DNA of 39,549 nucleotides from Proteobacteria bacterium UBA2133. GTDB taxonomy: Bacteria; Pseudomonadota; Gammaproteobacteria; Arenicellales; UBA868. Below, piece by piece: positions 1 through 7,506 of the stretch. Every line of letters begins with the position of its first letter. Within the stretch, counting starts at the first letter, position 1. The notes beneath the pieces were generated by a model, which saw only the letters and a program-made list of their open reading frames with translations, had not been told where the DNA came from and made no database searches. Both the position numbers and the translations under genes were made by a program. Where the stretch lies: the NCBI GenBank assembly GCA_002327725.1, contig DCXP01000026.1, forward strand, positions 1 through 39,549, in the 5' to 3' direction.

Positions 1-11
1 ATCTATTGACG

Positions 12-187
12 CTACGAATAACCCGCGATCGGGGAGCCGAAACAGCCCTCGGGAATGGTGATCCCGAGCCCGGGGCCCGGCGGAACCGCGATCATGCCGT
101 TGACGATCCGCGGGCCGTGCGCTTCGTCTGGTAGCCAGACGCCATCGGGAGCCGCCTGGCATAAACATTGCCCTGTATGATCTTCAT
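12..187 (-). pseudogene. Remnant of an enolase-superfamily (mandelate racemase/muconate lactonizing type) gene
   Basis: Reading leftward, one frame begins with MKIIQGNVYARRLPMASGYQ, which resembles the first residues of mandelate racemase/muconate lactonizing enzymes. A second frame on the same strand ends with RIVNGMIAVPPGPGLGITIP and then a stop at 12-14, which resembles the extreme C-terminus of the same family (basic residue, short strand, then valine-proline-x-glycine-proline-glycine-leucine-glycine). Only about 20 N-terminal and 40 C-terminal codons remain, in different frames, and the catalytic barrel is missing. The simplest reading is a gene that lost its middle by deletion. The C-terminal match is the stronger half; the N-terminal match could be chance. 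Confidence 0.4.
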
Positions 188-305
188 CCGTCTACCCTAT
201 TCCTGACTATTACGCGATCGCATCAAGGGCCGTCATCAGGGTTTGAGGAAAATCGCATTGACCGCTTCGAGCTTTTCCAGGGTTCTTTCCGTGGGTTGAG
301 TGTAA

Positions 306-542
306 ACGAACAAGTGGTGCATCAGCCTCACAAGCGCCGTTCCAAGCAACCGTGTCGTCAACACGATCATCGTTGCCAGCGTTGCACTCCAGATCCTCGC
401 CATCACCTTCGCGCCGCTGCGTACGCGGCTTGGCCTGGTTGCCCTTGAAGGGGCAGTGATTGCCTACGTCACGGGTGTCCTGGTGGTCACCATCGTGGGT
501 GTTGAAATATGGTCGAGGAAGAGATCGCCGGGCAACGGCTGA
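306..542 (+). pseudogene. C-terminal remnant of a P-type cation-transporting ATPase
   Basis: The frame is open from just after a stop at 303-305 to the TGA at 540-542. From about 339 it encodes asparagine-arginine, then a hydrophobic helix (NTIIVASVALQILAITFAPL), a short loop and a second hydrophobic helix ending in valine-glutamate-isoleucine-tryptophan and basic residues. This is the pattern of the last two transmembrane helices of calcium/magnesium-type P-type ATPases (Cation_ATPase_C region). The nucleotide-binding and phosphorylation domains, with the DKTGT site, are absent and no start codon with a ribosome site is visible. The piece is too short to work and is best read as a pseudogene tail. 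Confidence 0.55.
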
Positions 543-627
543 AAACTTCCTTTCGTTATGCCGAGGATACTGGAGAGAACCTTGCGTCTCGGGCGATGGT
601 TTTGCAGTGGACTGCCGGGGCCTTGGC

Positions 628-1761
628 TCAGGTCAGCGTCCGCCTGGTCTCGCCGACCAGCCAGTCAACCACAGCGGCGAGTGCCGCCTCCTGGCTGGCC
701 CCGGCACTGCGCTCACGCTGAAAGATCTTCAACTGCCGCTGAGCACTGGTGCCGCGTGAAAGAATCACCCGTGCATGAGCCACTTCATCTTCACATTCGA
801 AAAATGCCGCATCTTCGGCAACCAGTTCAAGAATCTCTTCGAGCAACTCCGCATAAGGGACCAGTACGCCCCGGCCGAAATCCAGCAACTCTGTCGCGCA
901 GCCGTAGCGCTGGGCGCGCCAGCGGTTTTCGGCGATCAGCATACGGACATAGCGGCGCCAGCGCTGATTCTGACTGCGCAGCCGATAGAGCATCCGCAGC
1001 CAGCAGCGAAACAGTGCAGCCAGACAGACGGCGTCCTCGAGTGAGGTGCAAACATCGGTAATACGCAGCTCAAGGGTGGGAAATCTCGCGCTCGGGCGCA
1101 GGTCCCACCATATCTTGCTGGCGTCTTCAATAATGCCGGCGCCGGTCAGCACCTCCACATGGCGGGTGTACTCGGCATAACTTTCAAAAGATTCCGGCAA
1201 CCCGGTACGGGGCATCTCATCCCAGACCGCAATCCGGTAGGACTGCAGCCCGGTATCCTGGCCTTCCCAGAAAGGCGAGGAGCCGCTCAGCGCTAGAAAA
1301 TGTGGAATGATATAGGCCGCCTGATCGAGAAGATCCATCCGCAGCTCATCGTTCTCAACCCCCACATGCACGTGCATACCGCAGATCATCAGGCGGCGGG
1401 CAACCTGCTGCAGGTCTTCCTCCAGATCGTCATAGCGGGTCTTGGGGGTATGTTCGAGCTCTTCCGGCCGCGCCCAGGGGTGTGTTGAAGCCGCTACCAG
1501 TTCAAGCCCATAGGGGTCAATCCGGTTTGCGACAGCCTGACGCAGTGATTGCAGCTGAGCGCGGACTTGTTCAATATTCCGGCACACAGTTGTGCCGACT
1601 TCAACCTGACACTGCAGGAACTCAGGACTTACCTGTTGTCCCAACTCGGCCGAAAGGTCGGCCATCAGTCCTTCAGGAGCGCGCCGGATCAGATTGCGCG
1701 TGGCGCGAGTCACCATCAGGTACTCTTCTTCAACCCCGATCGTAAAACTCGGTGCCTGCAT
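628..1761 (-). CDS. ybdK: YbdK-family carboxylate-amine ligase (glutamate-cysteine ligase family 2)
   Basis: This 377-residue protein belongs to the GCS2 family of ATP-dependent carboxylate-amine ligases, which join an amino acid carboxylate to an amine, as in weak gamma-glutamyl-cysteine synthesis by E. coli YbdK (372 residues). The family signature IGVEEEYL lies at residues 8-15, the metal/ATP-site motif CGMHVHVGVEN at 127-137, the substrate-site segment WWDLRPSARFPTLELRITD at 218-236, and AENRWRAQRYG at 277-287. These are all in the usual order, so the enzyme looks intact. The true substrate is not known for most members. It stands alone between a remnant region and a regulatory gap. A gene for glutathione reductase lies far away at 34086, but the link is only suggestive. 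Confidence 0.88.
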   Translation of the reverse strand: MQAPSFTIGVEEEYLMVTRATRNLIRRAPEGLMADLSAELGQQVSPEFLQCQVEVGTTVCRNIEQVRAQLQSLRQAVANRIDPYGLELVAASTHPWARPEELEHTPKTRYDDLEEDLQQVARRLMICGMHVHVGVENDELRMDLLDQAAYIIPHFLALSGSSPFWEGQDTGLQSYRIAVWDEMPRTGLPESFESYAEYTRHVEVLTGAGIIEDASKIWWDLRPSARFPTLELRITDVCTSLEDAVCLAALFRCWLRMLYRLRSQNQRWRRYVRMLIAENRWRAQRYGCATELLDFGRGVLVPYAELLEEILELVAEDAAFFECEDEVAHARVILSRGTSAQRQLKIFQRERSAGASQEAALAAVVDWLVGETRRTLT

Positions 1762-2253
1762 CAGTTACGCATCCACTGCTGGGTGTACAGCAAGAATAAA
1801 CACCTCTTGTGCTGCAGTCTATCAGCAGTACGCCGTAGCCGGCGCCCCTCACGGTCACACCGGAACTACGCGCCCGGGACTCTGAAACTGACCTGACTCA
1901 ACAAAGGGCGAAATTGTGACAGCGGCACCAACAGAATAAACAAAAATGTCGAACGCATGGTGCATCAACTCGTTAGCGATAACCTGGGTCTGCGCCGCTT
2001 TCACCGCAACAGGACAATTCCGCTCACTAAGGCGTGCCCATCACCGCAGCGGTAACCGCCGCCCTTGCGCAACGGGCCCGAAAGCCTTGCCTGTCCATCG
2101 CCTGCACAGTCAAGGTACAGACCCCCGGCTCTGGGATGCTGCCCGGATCCTTGGGAACAAAACGTTTCCTTTATAAGCCCTGATCCAGATCAATCCCAGT
2201 TGCGGGGGCGCCTTTAGGATTGATTAATTACCCGGATCATAAGGTCAAGCCCA
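1762..2253. other. 492-base intergenic region between ybdK and the hemerythrin gene
   Basis: The right part holds the FNR-type promoter listed at 2180-2220. On the minus strand a 48-codon frame (2027-2170, no start codon) ends in GVCTLTVQAMDRQGF and then an alanine/arginine-rich tail. The leucine-threonine-valine-x-alanine-x-aspartate pattern is reminiscent of the last strand of Ig-like or cadherin-like exported domains, so it may be a decayed gene end, but I do not recognise a specific protein. On the plus strand a 76-codon frame (1946-2176) is its antisense and has no ribosome site. Bases 1762-1940 would hold the ybdK promoter; I see no convincing -35/-10 pair there. Confidence 0.4.
2180..2220 (+). 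promoter_or_regulatory. Class II FNR/Anr-type promoter of the hemerythrin gene
   Basis: CTGATCCAGATCAA at 2180-2193 matches the FNR/Anr box TTGAT-N4-ATCAA at 9 of 10 defined positions. A -10-like TAGGAT lies at 2215-2220. If transcription starts near 2227-2228, the box centre is about 41 bases upstream, the spacing at which FNR-family activators contact RNA polymerase in class II promoters. The hemerythrin start codon follows at 2254. This suggests induction when oxygen is low. It is inferred from sequence only. Confidence 0.6.
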
Positions 2254-2667
2254 GTGAGTATCGATCAGGAACGAGGCGAAACCGTCAGTGTCGGACATGC
2301 TGAGTTGGATGCGCAGCACCAACGGCTGCTGGAGTTGATCAGTAAATGCGCCGGATTGTCTGCAACAGGCTCACACCAAGCACTCGACCAGATGAAATGT
2401 CTGATGCAGATGAGCAACTACGCCCAGATTCATTTTCGCTATGAAGAAAATGTCTTGAGAGACAGCGGTTATCCCCTGGTCGAAGAACATGCTGAACTGC
2501 ACACAGAATATACCCGGCAGGTAGAGAAACTGCTCGCATCCGCCGGTGCCGAAGATCTGCCTCGAAAGATGCACGAGTTTCTCTCCAAGTGGTTTGAAGA
2601 GCATGTCCTGATTGAGGATATGAAATACCGGTCCCATCTGCTGGCAGAGAACGCGGGCCAGGAGTAA
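2254..2667 (+). CDS. Bacteriohemerythrin
   Basis: A single-domain, 137-residue hemerythrin, which binds oxygen at a non-haem di-iron centre in the cytoplasm. All seven iron ligands of the family can be placed: H22, H60 with E64 (HxxxE), H79 with H83 (HxxxH), and H117 with D122 (HxxxxD). There is no signal peptide and no fused signalling domain, so it is a free carrier or sensor rather than part of a chemoreceptor. The start is a GTG with AAGG about nine bases upstream, giving the usual short N-terminus. The upstream FNR-type promoter fits a role in oxygen storage or delivery under microaerobic conditions. The gene is monocistronic and points at the tRNA-Met gene. Confidence 0.9.
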   Translation: MSIDQERGETVSVGHAELDAQHQRLLELISKCAGLSATGSHQALDQMKCLMQMSNYAQIHFRYEENVLRDSGYPLVEEHAELHTEYTRQVEKLLASAGAEDLPRKMHEFLSKWFEEHVLIEDMKYRSHLLAENAGQE

Positions 2668-2696
2668 CAACACAAGGGGGCGCAACTTTGAAAAGG

Positions 2697-2773
2697 TGGT
2701 GGCTATGGGTGGACTTGAACCACCGACCCCGGCATTATGAGTGCCGTGCTCTAACCAGCTGAGCTACATAGCC
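2697..2773 (-). tRNA. tRNA-Met (CAT), elongator
   Basis: The 77-base minus-strand sequence folds as a complete cloverleaf: acceptor GGCTATG paired with CATAGCC, D arm AGCTCAGCTGGTTAGAGC, anticodon stem CGGCA/TGCCG around CTCATAA, and the TTCAAGT T-loop, ending in an encoded CCA. The anticodon is CAT. Its body closely matches the E. coli elongator tRNA-Met, not the initiator (which has a C1-A72 mismatch) nor the tRNA-Ile2 that is modified with lysidine. The gene stands alone. Confidence 0.95.
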
Positions 2774-2787
2774 ACGGCGGGGTCGCG

Positions 2788-2816
2788 AATCTACCGCGAA
2801 TATCCCCAGTTTTCAA
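2788..2816 (-). promoter_or_regulatory. Promoter of tRNA-Met
   Basis: On the minus strand TTGAAA (2811-2816) and TAGATT (2788-2793) are separated by exactly 17 bases. Between the -10 and the tRNA 5' end the sequence is GC-rich (CGCGACCCCGCC), the kind of discriminator typical of stringently controlled stable-RNA promoters. Predicted transcription start is close to 2780, a few bases before the mature tRNA. Confidence 0.65.
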
Positions 2817-2951
2817 GAAGATTGGCCTTTCTTCCCGGTTTTCCCGGACTTCCCCATTATCCTTGAGTGTTTATTGTAAGATTGCGCTGTTGTAAGTATC
2901 TGTAGTAATAGATCTGTTGATCTTACCTATCGAAAAGGAGGAAACGGGAAC

Positions 2952-4556
2952 ATGAGTAAAATTGACCATGAGATTCGCAAACTGCAAAAGCGGGTCACCA
3001 ATGGCGGTATAGACCGTCGTGAATTCATCAAGGCTGCCACGGCCATGGGTTTTGCCGCGACTGCGCCGGCTCTTTACAGCCACGCGGCCTACGCCACGCC
3101 GAAAAAGGGCGGTACCTACCGGGTAGGCTTTGGCGGCGCCAACACCGGCGACATGCTGGACCCGGCGGACAACGGCGACACCTTCATGATCAATATGAAC
3201 ATGGGCGGGTGCCGTAACGCCCTGGTCGAGGTAAGCGCCAACGGGCAGGCCGTGCCCGAACTTGCCGAAAGTCTTGAGCCATCAGCAGATGCCAAGACCT
3301 GGGTAGTGAAACTGCGCAAAGGTATCGAGTTCCACAGCGGCAAGACCTTTGATGCCGATGATGCGATCGCCTCCCTGGAGCACCATCGCGGCGAAGATTC
3401 GACCTCGGACGCCAAGAGTGTAGCCAACTCCCTGGGCAACATCCGCAAAGATGGTCCGAACACCCTGATCTTTGATCTCGAAAGCGGCAACGCCGACTTC
3501 CCCTATCTGCTGAGTGATTATCACCTGCTGATGGGTTCCGCCGACAGTGCCGGCAAGGTCGACTGGGCCTCGGGTGACGGCACCGGCGCCTTCGTGGTGA
3601 AGAATTTCGAGCCTGGGGTACGGGCGCACATGGTGCGAAACGACAACTACTGGAAGCCCGGCTGTGCGAACTTCGACGAGGTCAAGATCACCGCGGTCAA
3701 TGATGCCGTCGCCAGAACGAACGCCATGGCCACCGGCCAGATGGATGCGATCGTCCGCTGCGACCTCAAGACCGCACCGATGCTCGAGAAAAAGTCCGGC
3801 GTCAGTGTGATCCAGGTCTCGGGTACCAAGCACTTCACCTATCCGATGGATGTCCGCCAGGCACCGTTTGACGATAACAACGTACGGATGGCACTCAAGC
3901 ACGCGATTGACAGGGAAGCATTCGTCAACACCGTGCTGCGCGGCTACGGTTCGCTGGGCAACGATCACCCGATCAGTTCCAACCAGAACTACCACGCCGG
4001 CGATCTGCCGCAGCGCCAGTACGACCCTGACAAAGCCAAGTGGTATCTCAAGCAGGCGGGGCACAGCAGCATAGACGTTGAGATTGCTGCCGCCGATGCG
4101 GCCTTCAACGGCGCCGTAGACGCGACCCAGCTCTACTCCGAGGCTGCCAAGGCCGCGGGTGTCAACATCAAGGTCAACCGGGTCTCGCCCGACGGCTACT
4201 GGAACAACGTCTGGATGAAAGTGCCGTGGAGCGCCTGCTACTGGTCCGGTCGACCCACCGCGGACTGGATGTTCACTATCGGCTACAAGGCCGGCGGCAA
4301 CTGGACCGACAGCTTCTGGGACCATCCCCGGTTTGAAGCGCTGCTGGTTGCGGGGCGTGCCGAACTTGATGAAGCCAAGCGTAACGACATCTATGTCGAA
4401 ATGCAGACCATCGTCCGTGATGAAGGCGGCGTGGTCGTACCCTGCTTCGCCAACAACGTTGACGCAGCGTCTGATGCGCTGGGCCGGCCTGGCAAACTCG
4501 CCGGTAACTGGGAGCTGGATGGTTCACGCAGCATCGAGCGCTGGTGGTTCAAGTAA
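2952..4556 (+). CDS. Tat-exported ABC transporter solute-binding protein, family 5
   Basis: A 534-residue periplasmic binding protein of the peptide/nickel (DppA/OppA) class. A twin-arginine signal is clear: DRREFIKAA at 21-29, a hydrophobic stretch, and AYA before a likely cut near residue 48. The mature part starts with GGTYRVG and contains the family pattern of VPELAESLEPSADAKTWVVKLRKG-type strands (near 83-107) and the conserved hinge helix with RMALKHAIDREAF (near 316). AAAAGGAGGAA just upstream is a strong ribosome site. Export by Tat means the protein folds before export, as in some marine and alphaproteobacterial relatives. It is followed by a hairpin terminator and two permease genes. 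The ligand cannot be told; oligopeptides, opines or other small molecules are possible. Confidence 0.9.
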   Translation: MSKIDHEIRKLQKRVTNGGIDRREFIKAATAMGFAATAPALYSHAAYATPKKGGTYRVGFGGANTGDMLDPADNGDTFMINMNMGGCRNALVEVSANGQAVPELAESLEPSADAKTWVVKLRKGIEFHSGKTFDADDAIASLEHHRGEDSTSDAKSVANSLGNIRKDGPNTLIFDLESGNADFPYLLSDYHLLMGSADSAGKVDWASGDGTGAFVVKNFEPGVRAHMVRNDNYWKPGCANFDEVKITAVNDAVARTNAMATGQMDAIVRCDLKTAPMLEKKSGVSVIQVSGTKHFTYPMDVRQAPFDDNNVRMALKHAIDREAFVNTVLRGYGSLGNDHPISSNQNYHAGDLPQRQYDPDKAKWYLKQAGHSSIDVEIAAADAAFNGAVDATQLYSEAAKAAGVNIKVNRVSPDGYWNNVWMKVPWSACYWSGRPTADWMFTIGYKAGGNWTDSFWDHPRFEALLVAGRAELDEAKRNDIYVEMQTIVRDEGGVVVPCFANNVDAASDALGRPGKLAGNWELDGSRSIERWWFK

Positions 4557-4608
4557 GTCGGATCAAGCTGTAACCGCGTTCTGCGCATTTATGGCCTACA
4601 GCCTACGG

Positions 4609-4637
4609 AAAAGGCCCGGACCGGTTCCGGGCCTTTT
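4609..4637 (+). terminator. Rho-independent terminator after the solute-binding protein gene
   Basis: AAAAGGCCCGGA (4609-4620) and TCCGGGCCTTTT (4626-4637) form a perfect 12-base-pair stem with a five-base loop, and the descending arm ends in a T run. It lies between the binding-protein stop and the first permease start. Such an element would give far more binding protein than permease mRNA through partial read-through. Confidence 0.85.
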
Positions 4638-4663
4638 CTCACTTTGGCAGGTTATCTGACCTT

Positions 4664-5623
4664 ATGGAAAATCAGTTGCTGCGGCTGGTCGCCGGACGGC
4701 TGGCGCTCGGCATCCTGACGCTGGTTGCGATCTCTTTGCTGATCACGATCGGTGTTGAGGCACTGTCGGGCGACGTCTGTACGGCGATGATGGGGCAGAT
4801 GGCATCTGAGGATAAGGTGGCCGCCTGTCATCGGGCGCTCCATCTCGACCGGCCCGTGCTTGTGCGCTATCTCGAGTGGATGGTGAACTTTGCGCAGGGC
4901 GACATGGGTCAGGCCCTGACCAACCATCGCGACGTTGCCGACGTCATCGGTAATCGCATCGGCAACACCTTCTTTCTTGCGGTGTCAGCGGCCCTGATCG
5001 CGGTGCCGGTCTCGCTGATCCTCGGCGTGCTGGCCGCGCTTTACCGAAACTCGTTTTTTGACCGCTCCATATCGATGATCACGCTGAGCGGGGTATCGGT
5101 GCCGGACTTTTTCATCGCCTACATCCTGATGGCGATCTTCGCCGTTTCCTACGGTTTCTTTCCGGCAATTTCGAACATCGACGAAACCATGACGCTGGCC
5201 CAGCGGATCAATGCATCGGCGCTTCCGGTGCTGACCCTGACGCTGGCCGTCAGTGCCCACATGATGCGCATGACCCGCGCGTCCATTGTCAGCCTGATGG
5301 CGAGCCCTTACATCGAGATGGCCAAACTCAAGGGCATCCGGCCGGGGCGAATCATTGTTTTCCATGCCCTGCCCAACGCCTGGTCACCGATTATCCAGGT
5401 GATCATGCTGAACCTCGCGTGGCTGGTTGTGGGCGTCGTGATTGTCGAGGTCGTGTTTGTCTACCCGGGACTCGGGGCGCTCATGATCGATGCGGTGTTC
5501 CTGCGTGATATGCCGACGGTGCGGGCGACCGCGATGATCTTCGCGACGGTGTACGTGGTTCTCAATCTGCTGGCGGATATCCTGTCGCTGATGTCCAACC
5601 CGCGGCTGATGCATCCCAAGTAA
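4664..5623 (+). CDS. ABC transporter permease, DppB/OppB family
   Basis: A 319-residue inner-membrane permease of the oligopeptide/dipeptide class. About six hydrophobic segments are visible, the first at residues 10-30 and others near 98-125, 135-160, 180-200, 240-265 and 285-310. The cytoplasmic loop that docks on the ATPase is present: EMAKLKGIRPGRIIVFHALP, near residue 215, fits the EAA-G motif. The large loop after helix 1 (LSGDVCTAMMGQMASEDKVA) is a normal feature of DppB proteins. The gene starts 26 bases after the hairpin terminator of the binding-protein gene and its TAA is directly followed by the GTG of the second permease, so the two are surely co-translated. Confidence 0.9.
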   Translation: MENQLLRLVAGRLALGILTLVAISLLITIGVEALSGDVCTAMMGQMASEDKVAACHRALHLDRPVLVRYLEWMVNFAQGDMGQALTNHRDVADVIGNRIGNTFFLAVSAALIAVPVSLILGVLAALYRNSFFDRSISMITLSGVSVPDFFIAYILMAIFAVSYGFFPAISNIDETMTLAQRINASALPVLTLTLAVSAHMMRMTRASIVSLMASPYIEMAKLKGIRPGRIIVFHALPNAWSPIIQVIMLNLAWLVVGVVIVEVVFVYPGLGALMIDAVFLRDMPTVRATAMIFATVYVVLNLLADILSLMSNPRLMHPK

Positions 5624-6460
5624 GTGATCATGAAGGTCTGGCAACTCATCGGGGAAATGAACTGGGCAAGCCGCCTGGGCCTGCTGGTGGTCAGCGCCTT
5701 CGGGTTCTGTGCGATCTTTGCGCCGTGGCTTGCGCCCTATGGCCAGAGCGAAATTGTCGGCGATGTCTGGGAACCGTTGTTTGGTGAATTCTTTTTCGGA
5801 ACAGACCAGATCGGCAGGGATATGCTGTCGATGCTGATTTACGGCGCCCGCAACATGATTGCGCTCGCATTGCTGACCACCGCCTGCGCATTCGGCATGG
5901 GATCCCTGCTGGGCTTTCTCGCGGCCACCATGGGCGGCTGGGTCGATCAGATGCTGAGCCGCTTCGTTGATGTCGTGATCTCCATTCCGACCCTGATCTT
6001 CGCGCTGATTGTGCTGTCCTCGACGGGCACTTCGATATTCGCCCTGATCACGGTCATCGCCATCATCTATGCCATGCCGGTCTACCGCATCGCCCGGGCC
6101 GTGGCGATGGATATCGAAGTCATGGATTACGTCGAGGCGGCGCGGCTTCGTGGAGAGGGGCTGCGGTGGATCATGCGCAAAGAGATTCTGCCGAATGCAC
6201 TGACACCGCTGGCTGCGGAATTCGGCCTGCGCTTTTGCTTTGTGTTCCTCCTGATCAGCGGGCTGAGTTTTCTCGGCCTTGGCCTGCAGCCGCCGCTCGC
6301 CGACTGGGGGGCCATGGTGCGGGACAACGGCGGCGGTATCGCCTGGGGCTTTCTGCACCCGCTGGTACCGGCTACCTGTATCGCCCTGCTGACGATCGGC
6401 ATCAACCTCATCGTTGATTCGGCGGTCCAGAAAGCGAGCGGGCTGCGCGAAGACCACTGA
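5624..6460 (+). CDS. ABC transporter permease, DppC/OppC family
   Basis: A 278-residue partner permease. The N-terminal helix, then the typical FGTDQIGRDMLSMLIYGAR segment near residues 63-81, several membrane helices, and the EAA loop (DYVEAARLRGEGLRWIMRKE, then ILPNALTP, near 167-194) all follow DppC. The first possible start is GTG at 5624, abutting the previous stop; an ATG two codons later (5630) is equally good. With the DppB-like partner it forms the channel for the upstream binding protein. No ATPase subunit gene follows: the next gene is on the other strand, 17 bases away. The energy-coupling ATPases must be encoded elsewhere. Confidence 0.9.
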   Translation: MIMKVWQLIGEMNWASRLGLLVVSAFGFCAIFAPWLAPYGQSEIVGDVWEPLFGEFFFGTDQIGRDMLSMLIYGARNMIALALLTTACAFGMGSLLGFLAATMGGWVDQMLSRFVDVVISIPTLIFALIVLSSTGTSIFALITVIAIIYAMPVYRIARAVAMDIEVMDYVEAARLRGEGLRWIMRKEILPNALTPLAAEFGLRFCFVFLLISGLSFLGLGLQPPLADWGAMVRDNGGGIAWGFLHPLVPATCIALLTIGINLIVDSAVQKASGLREDH

Positions 6461-6477
6461 GCCCCCGCTGGCGGCGT

Positions 6478-7392
6478 TTATTGCTCGGGGATGACCTCGG
6501 CAAACCCCGGCGCCCGCAGCGTCTCGCCGGCGGCCTCTTCCATCATTTTGACAACATGCGCCGTCCATGCGTCACCGCCATAACGATCGCGTGATGCCTT
6601 GAACATCTGTTCCACCAGCGTGGTCAGCTGCAGCGGCACCTCGAGGCGCCGCCCGAGTTCCGTCACGAAACCGAGGTCCTTAAGACCCAGATCGGTGGTG
6701 AAACCGGTATTCAGGCTGCCGTTCAGGATCACCGGTGCCCAGTCCTCAAACTCGCGGCTGCTGCCGGAACTTGCGGTGATGGCTTCATAGCACTTGGCGA
6801 GGTCCAGGCCGCCGCGTTTGGCCAGCATCAGCGCTTCACCCATTGCCACCAGATCCACCAGGCACAAAAGATTGGTGATCACCTTGATCAGGGAGGCATT
6901 GCCGAGCTTACCCATGTAGACGAGCTGGCCGCTCAGGGCTTTAAGCAGGGATGCATGGCGTCTAAATAGGGCCTCATCACCACCGACCAGCAGCGTCATC
7001 TCACCACGCGCCGCGCGGTGCACACCGCCGGTGGCGGGGCACTCCAGCACCCCGATACCCTGCTCCGCCGCCAACCCGGCGAGACGGATCATCTCGTTGA
7101 CATCCGTGGTGCTCATCTCAATCCAGCAACTGCCGTCGCGCATGGCATCAAGCGCACCGTCGGCACCGGTCATGACTTTCATGGAAGCATCCGGCGAGGG
7201 CAGGCAGGTAATGAGCACATCGACCTTGCTGGCGGCCTCTGTCACAGAAGAAGCGCCCGTCGCCCCGCGGGAAACCAGTTTCTCTACCGGCGAATTGTCA
7301 AGGTCAAAAACTATTAACGCGTGGCCGGCCTCCAGGACCTGGCGCGCCATTCTGGCGCCAAGCATGCCAAGGCCAATGAATCCGCACTGCAT
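6478..7392 (-). CDS. NAD(P)-dependent beta-hydroxyacid dehydrogenase (3-hydroxyisobutyrate dehydrogenase-like)
   Basis: A 304-residue member of the 3-hydroxyisobutyrate dehydrogenase / tartronate semialdehyde reductase family. The N-terminal Rossmann motif is GFIGLGMLGARMA (4-16). The catalytic lysine and its partner are in GNASLIKVITN (K170, N174). The substrate loop, usually DxPVSGG, reads ECPATGGVHRAARG at 117-130, so the first aspartate is replaced by glutamate; glycine-glycine is kept. D30 at the end of the second Rossmann strand favours NAD over NADP. It lies head-on to the transporter permeases and 114 bases downstream of ychF on the same strand. The substrate is unknown; it might act on a compound brought in by the neighbouring transporter, but only proximity suggests this. 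Confidence 0.85.
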   Translation of the reverse strand: MQCGFIGLGMLGARMARQVLEAGHALIVFDLDNSPVEKLVSRGATGASSVTEAASKVDVLITCLPSPDASMKVMTGADGALDAMRDGSCWIEMSTTDVNEMIRLAGLAAEQGIGVLECPATGGVHRAARGEMTLLVGGDEALFRRHASLLKALSGQLVYMGKLGNASLIKVITNLLCLVDLVAMGEALMLAKRGGLDLAKCYEAITASSGSSREFEDWAPVILNGSLNTGFTTDLGLKDLGFVTELGRRLEVPLQLTTLVEQMFKASRDRYGGDAWTAHVVKMMEEAAGETLRAPGFAEVIPEQ

Positions 7393-7506
7393 GAGACACC
7401 CCCCGTTTTTGAAGCCGGCAAGTCCCGGCGCTGCCGACCGGGCGCTCCCCGGGTGATGAACGGCATGCCGTGCCGCCCGCCTGGAGAACCCGGTGCCGAA
7501 CCTGTC

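Larger units (their letters stand above)
1..627. other. Gene-remnant region without an intact gene
   Basis: No full-length gene fits in these 627 bases. Two recognisable protein tails are present and listed separately: an enolase-superfamily scrap at 12-187 on the minus strand and the last part of a P-type cation ATPase at 306-542 on the plus strand. Between them a 44-codon minus-strand frame (236-370, ATG start, containing HHLFVYTQPTERTLEKLEAV) looks protein-like in composition but was not recognised and partly lies antisense to the ATPase tail. Bases 543-627 show no gene and no clear terminator for the neighbouring ybdK-like gene. The stretch reads as a decayed junction between older genes. 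Confidence 0.55.

Noticed and set aside
2697..2773. The CAT-anticodon tRNA as initiator tRNA or tRNA-Ile2
   Set aside because: The first acceptor pair is a normal G-C, unlike the initiator, and the arms match elongator tRNA-Met better than tRNA-Ile2.
3282..4325. Long minus-strand open frame (347 codons) antisense to the solute-binding protein gene
   Set aside because: It is the mirror of a GC-rich gene with strong codon bias; the translation is valine- and glycine-rich without any family motif, and no ribosome site precedes it.
5384..6568. Long minus-strand open frame (394 codons) antisense to both permeases
   Set aside because: The product is extremely rich in histidine, arginine, aspartate and glutamine, as expected when membrane-helix codons are read backwards, and it crosses three real genes.
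7460..7471. 12-base palindrome ACGGCATGCCGT after ychF
   Set aside because: Short, GC-rich and without a T run or promoter nearby; likely chance in this composition.
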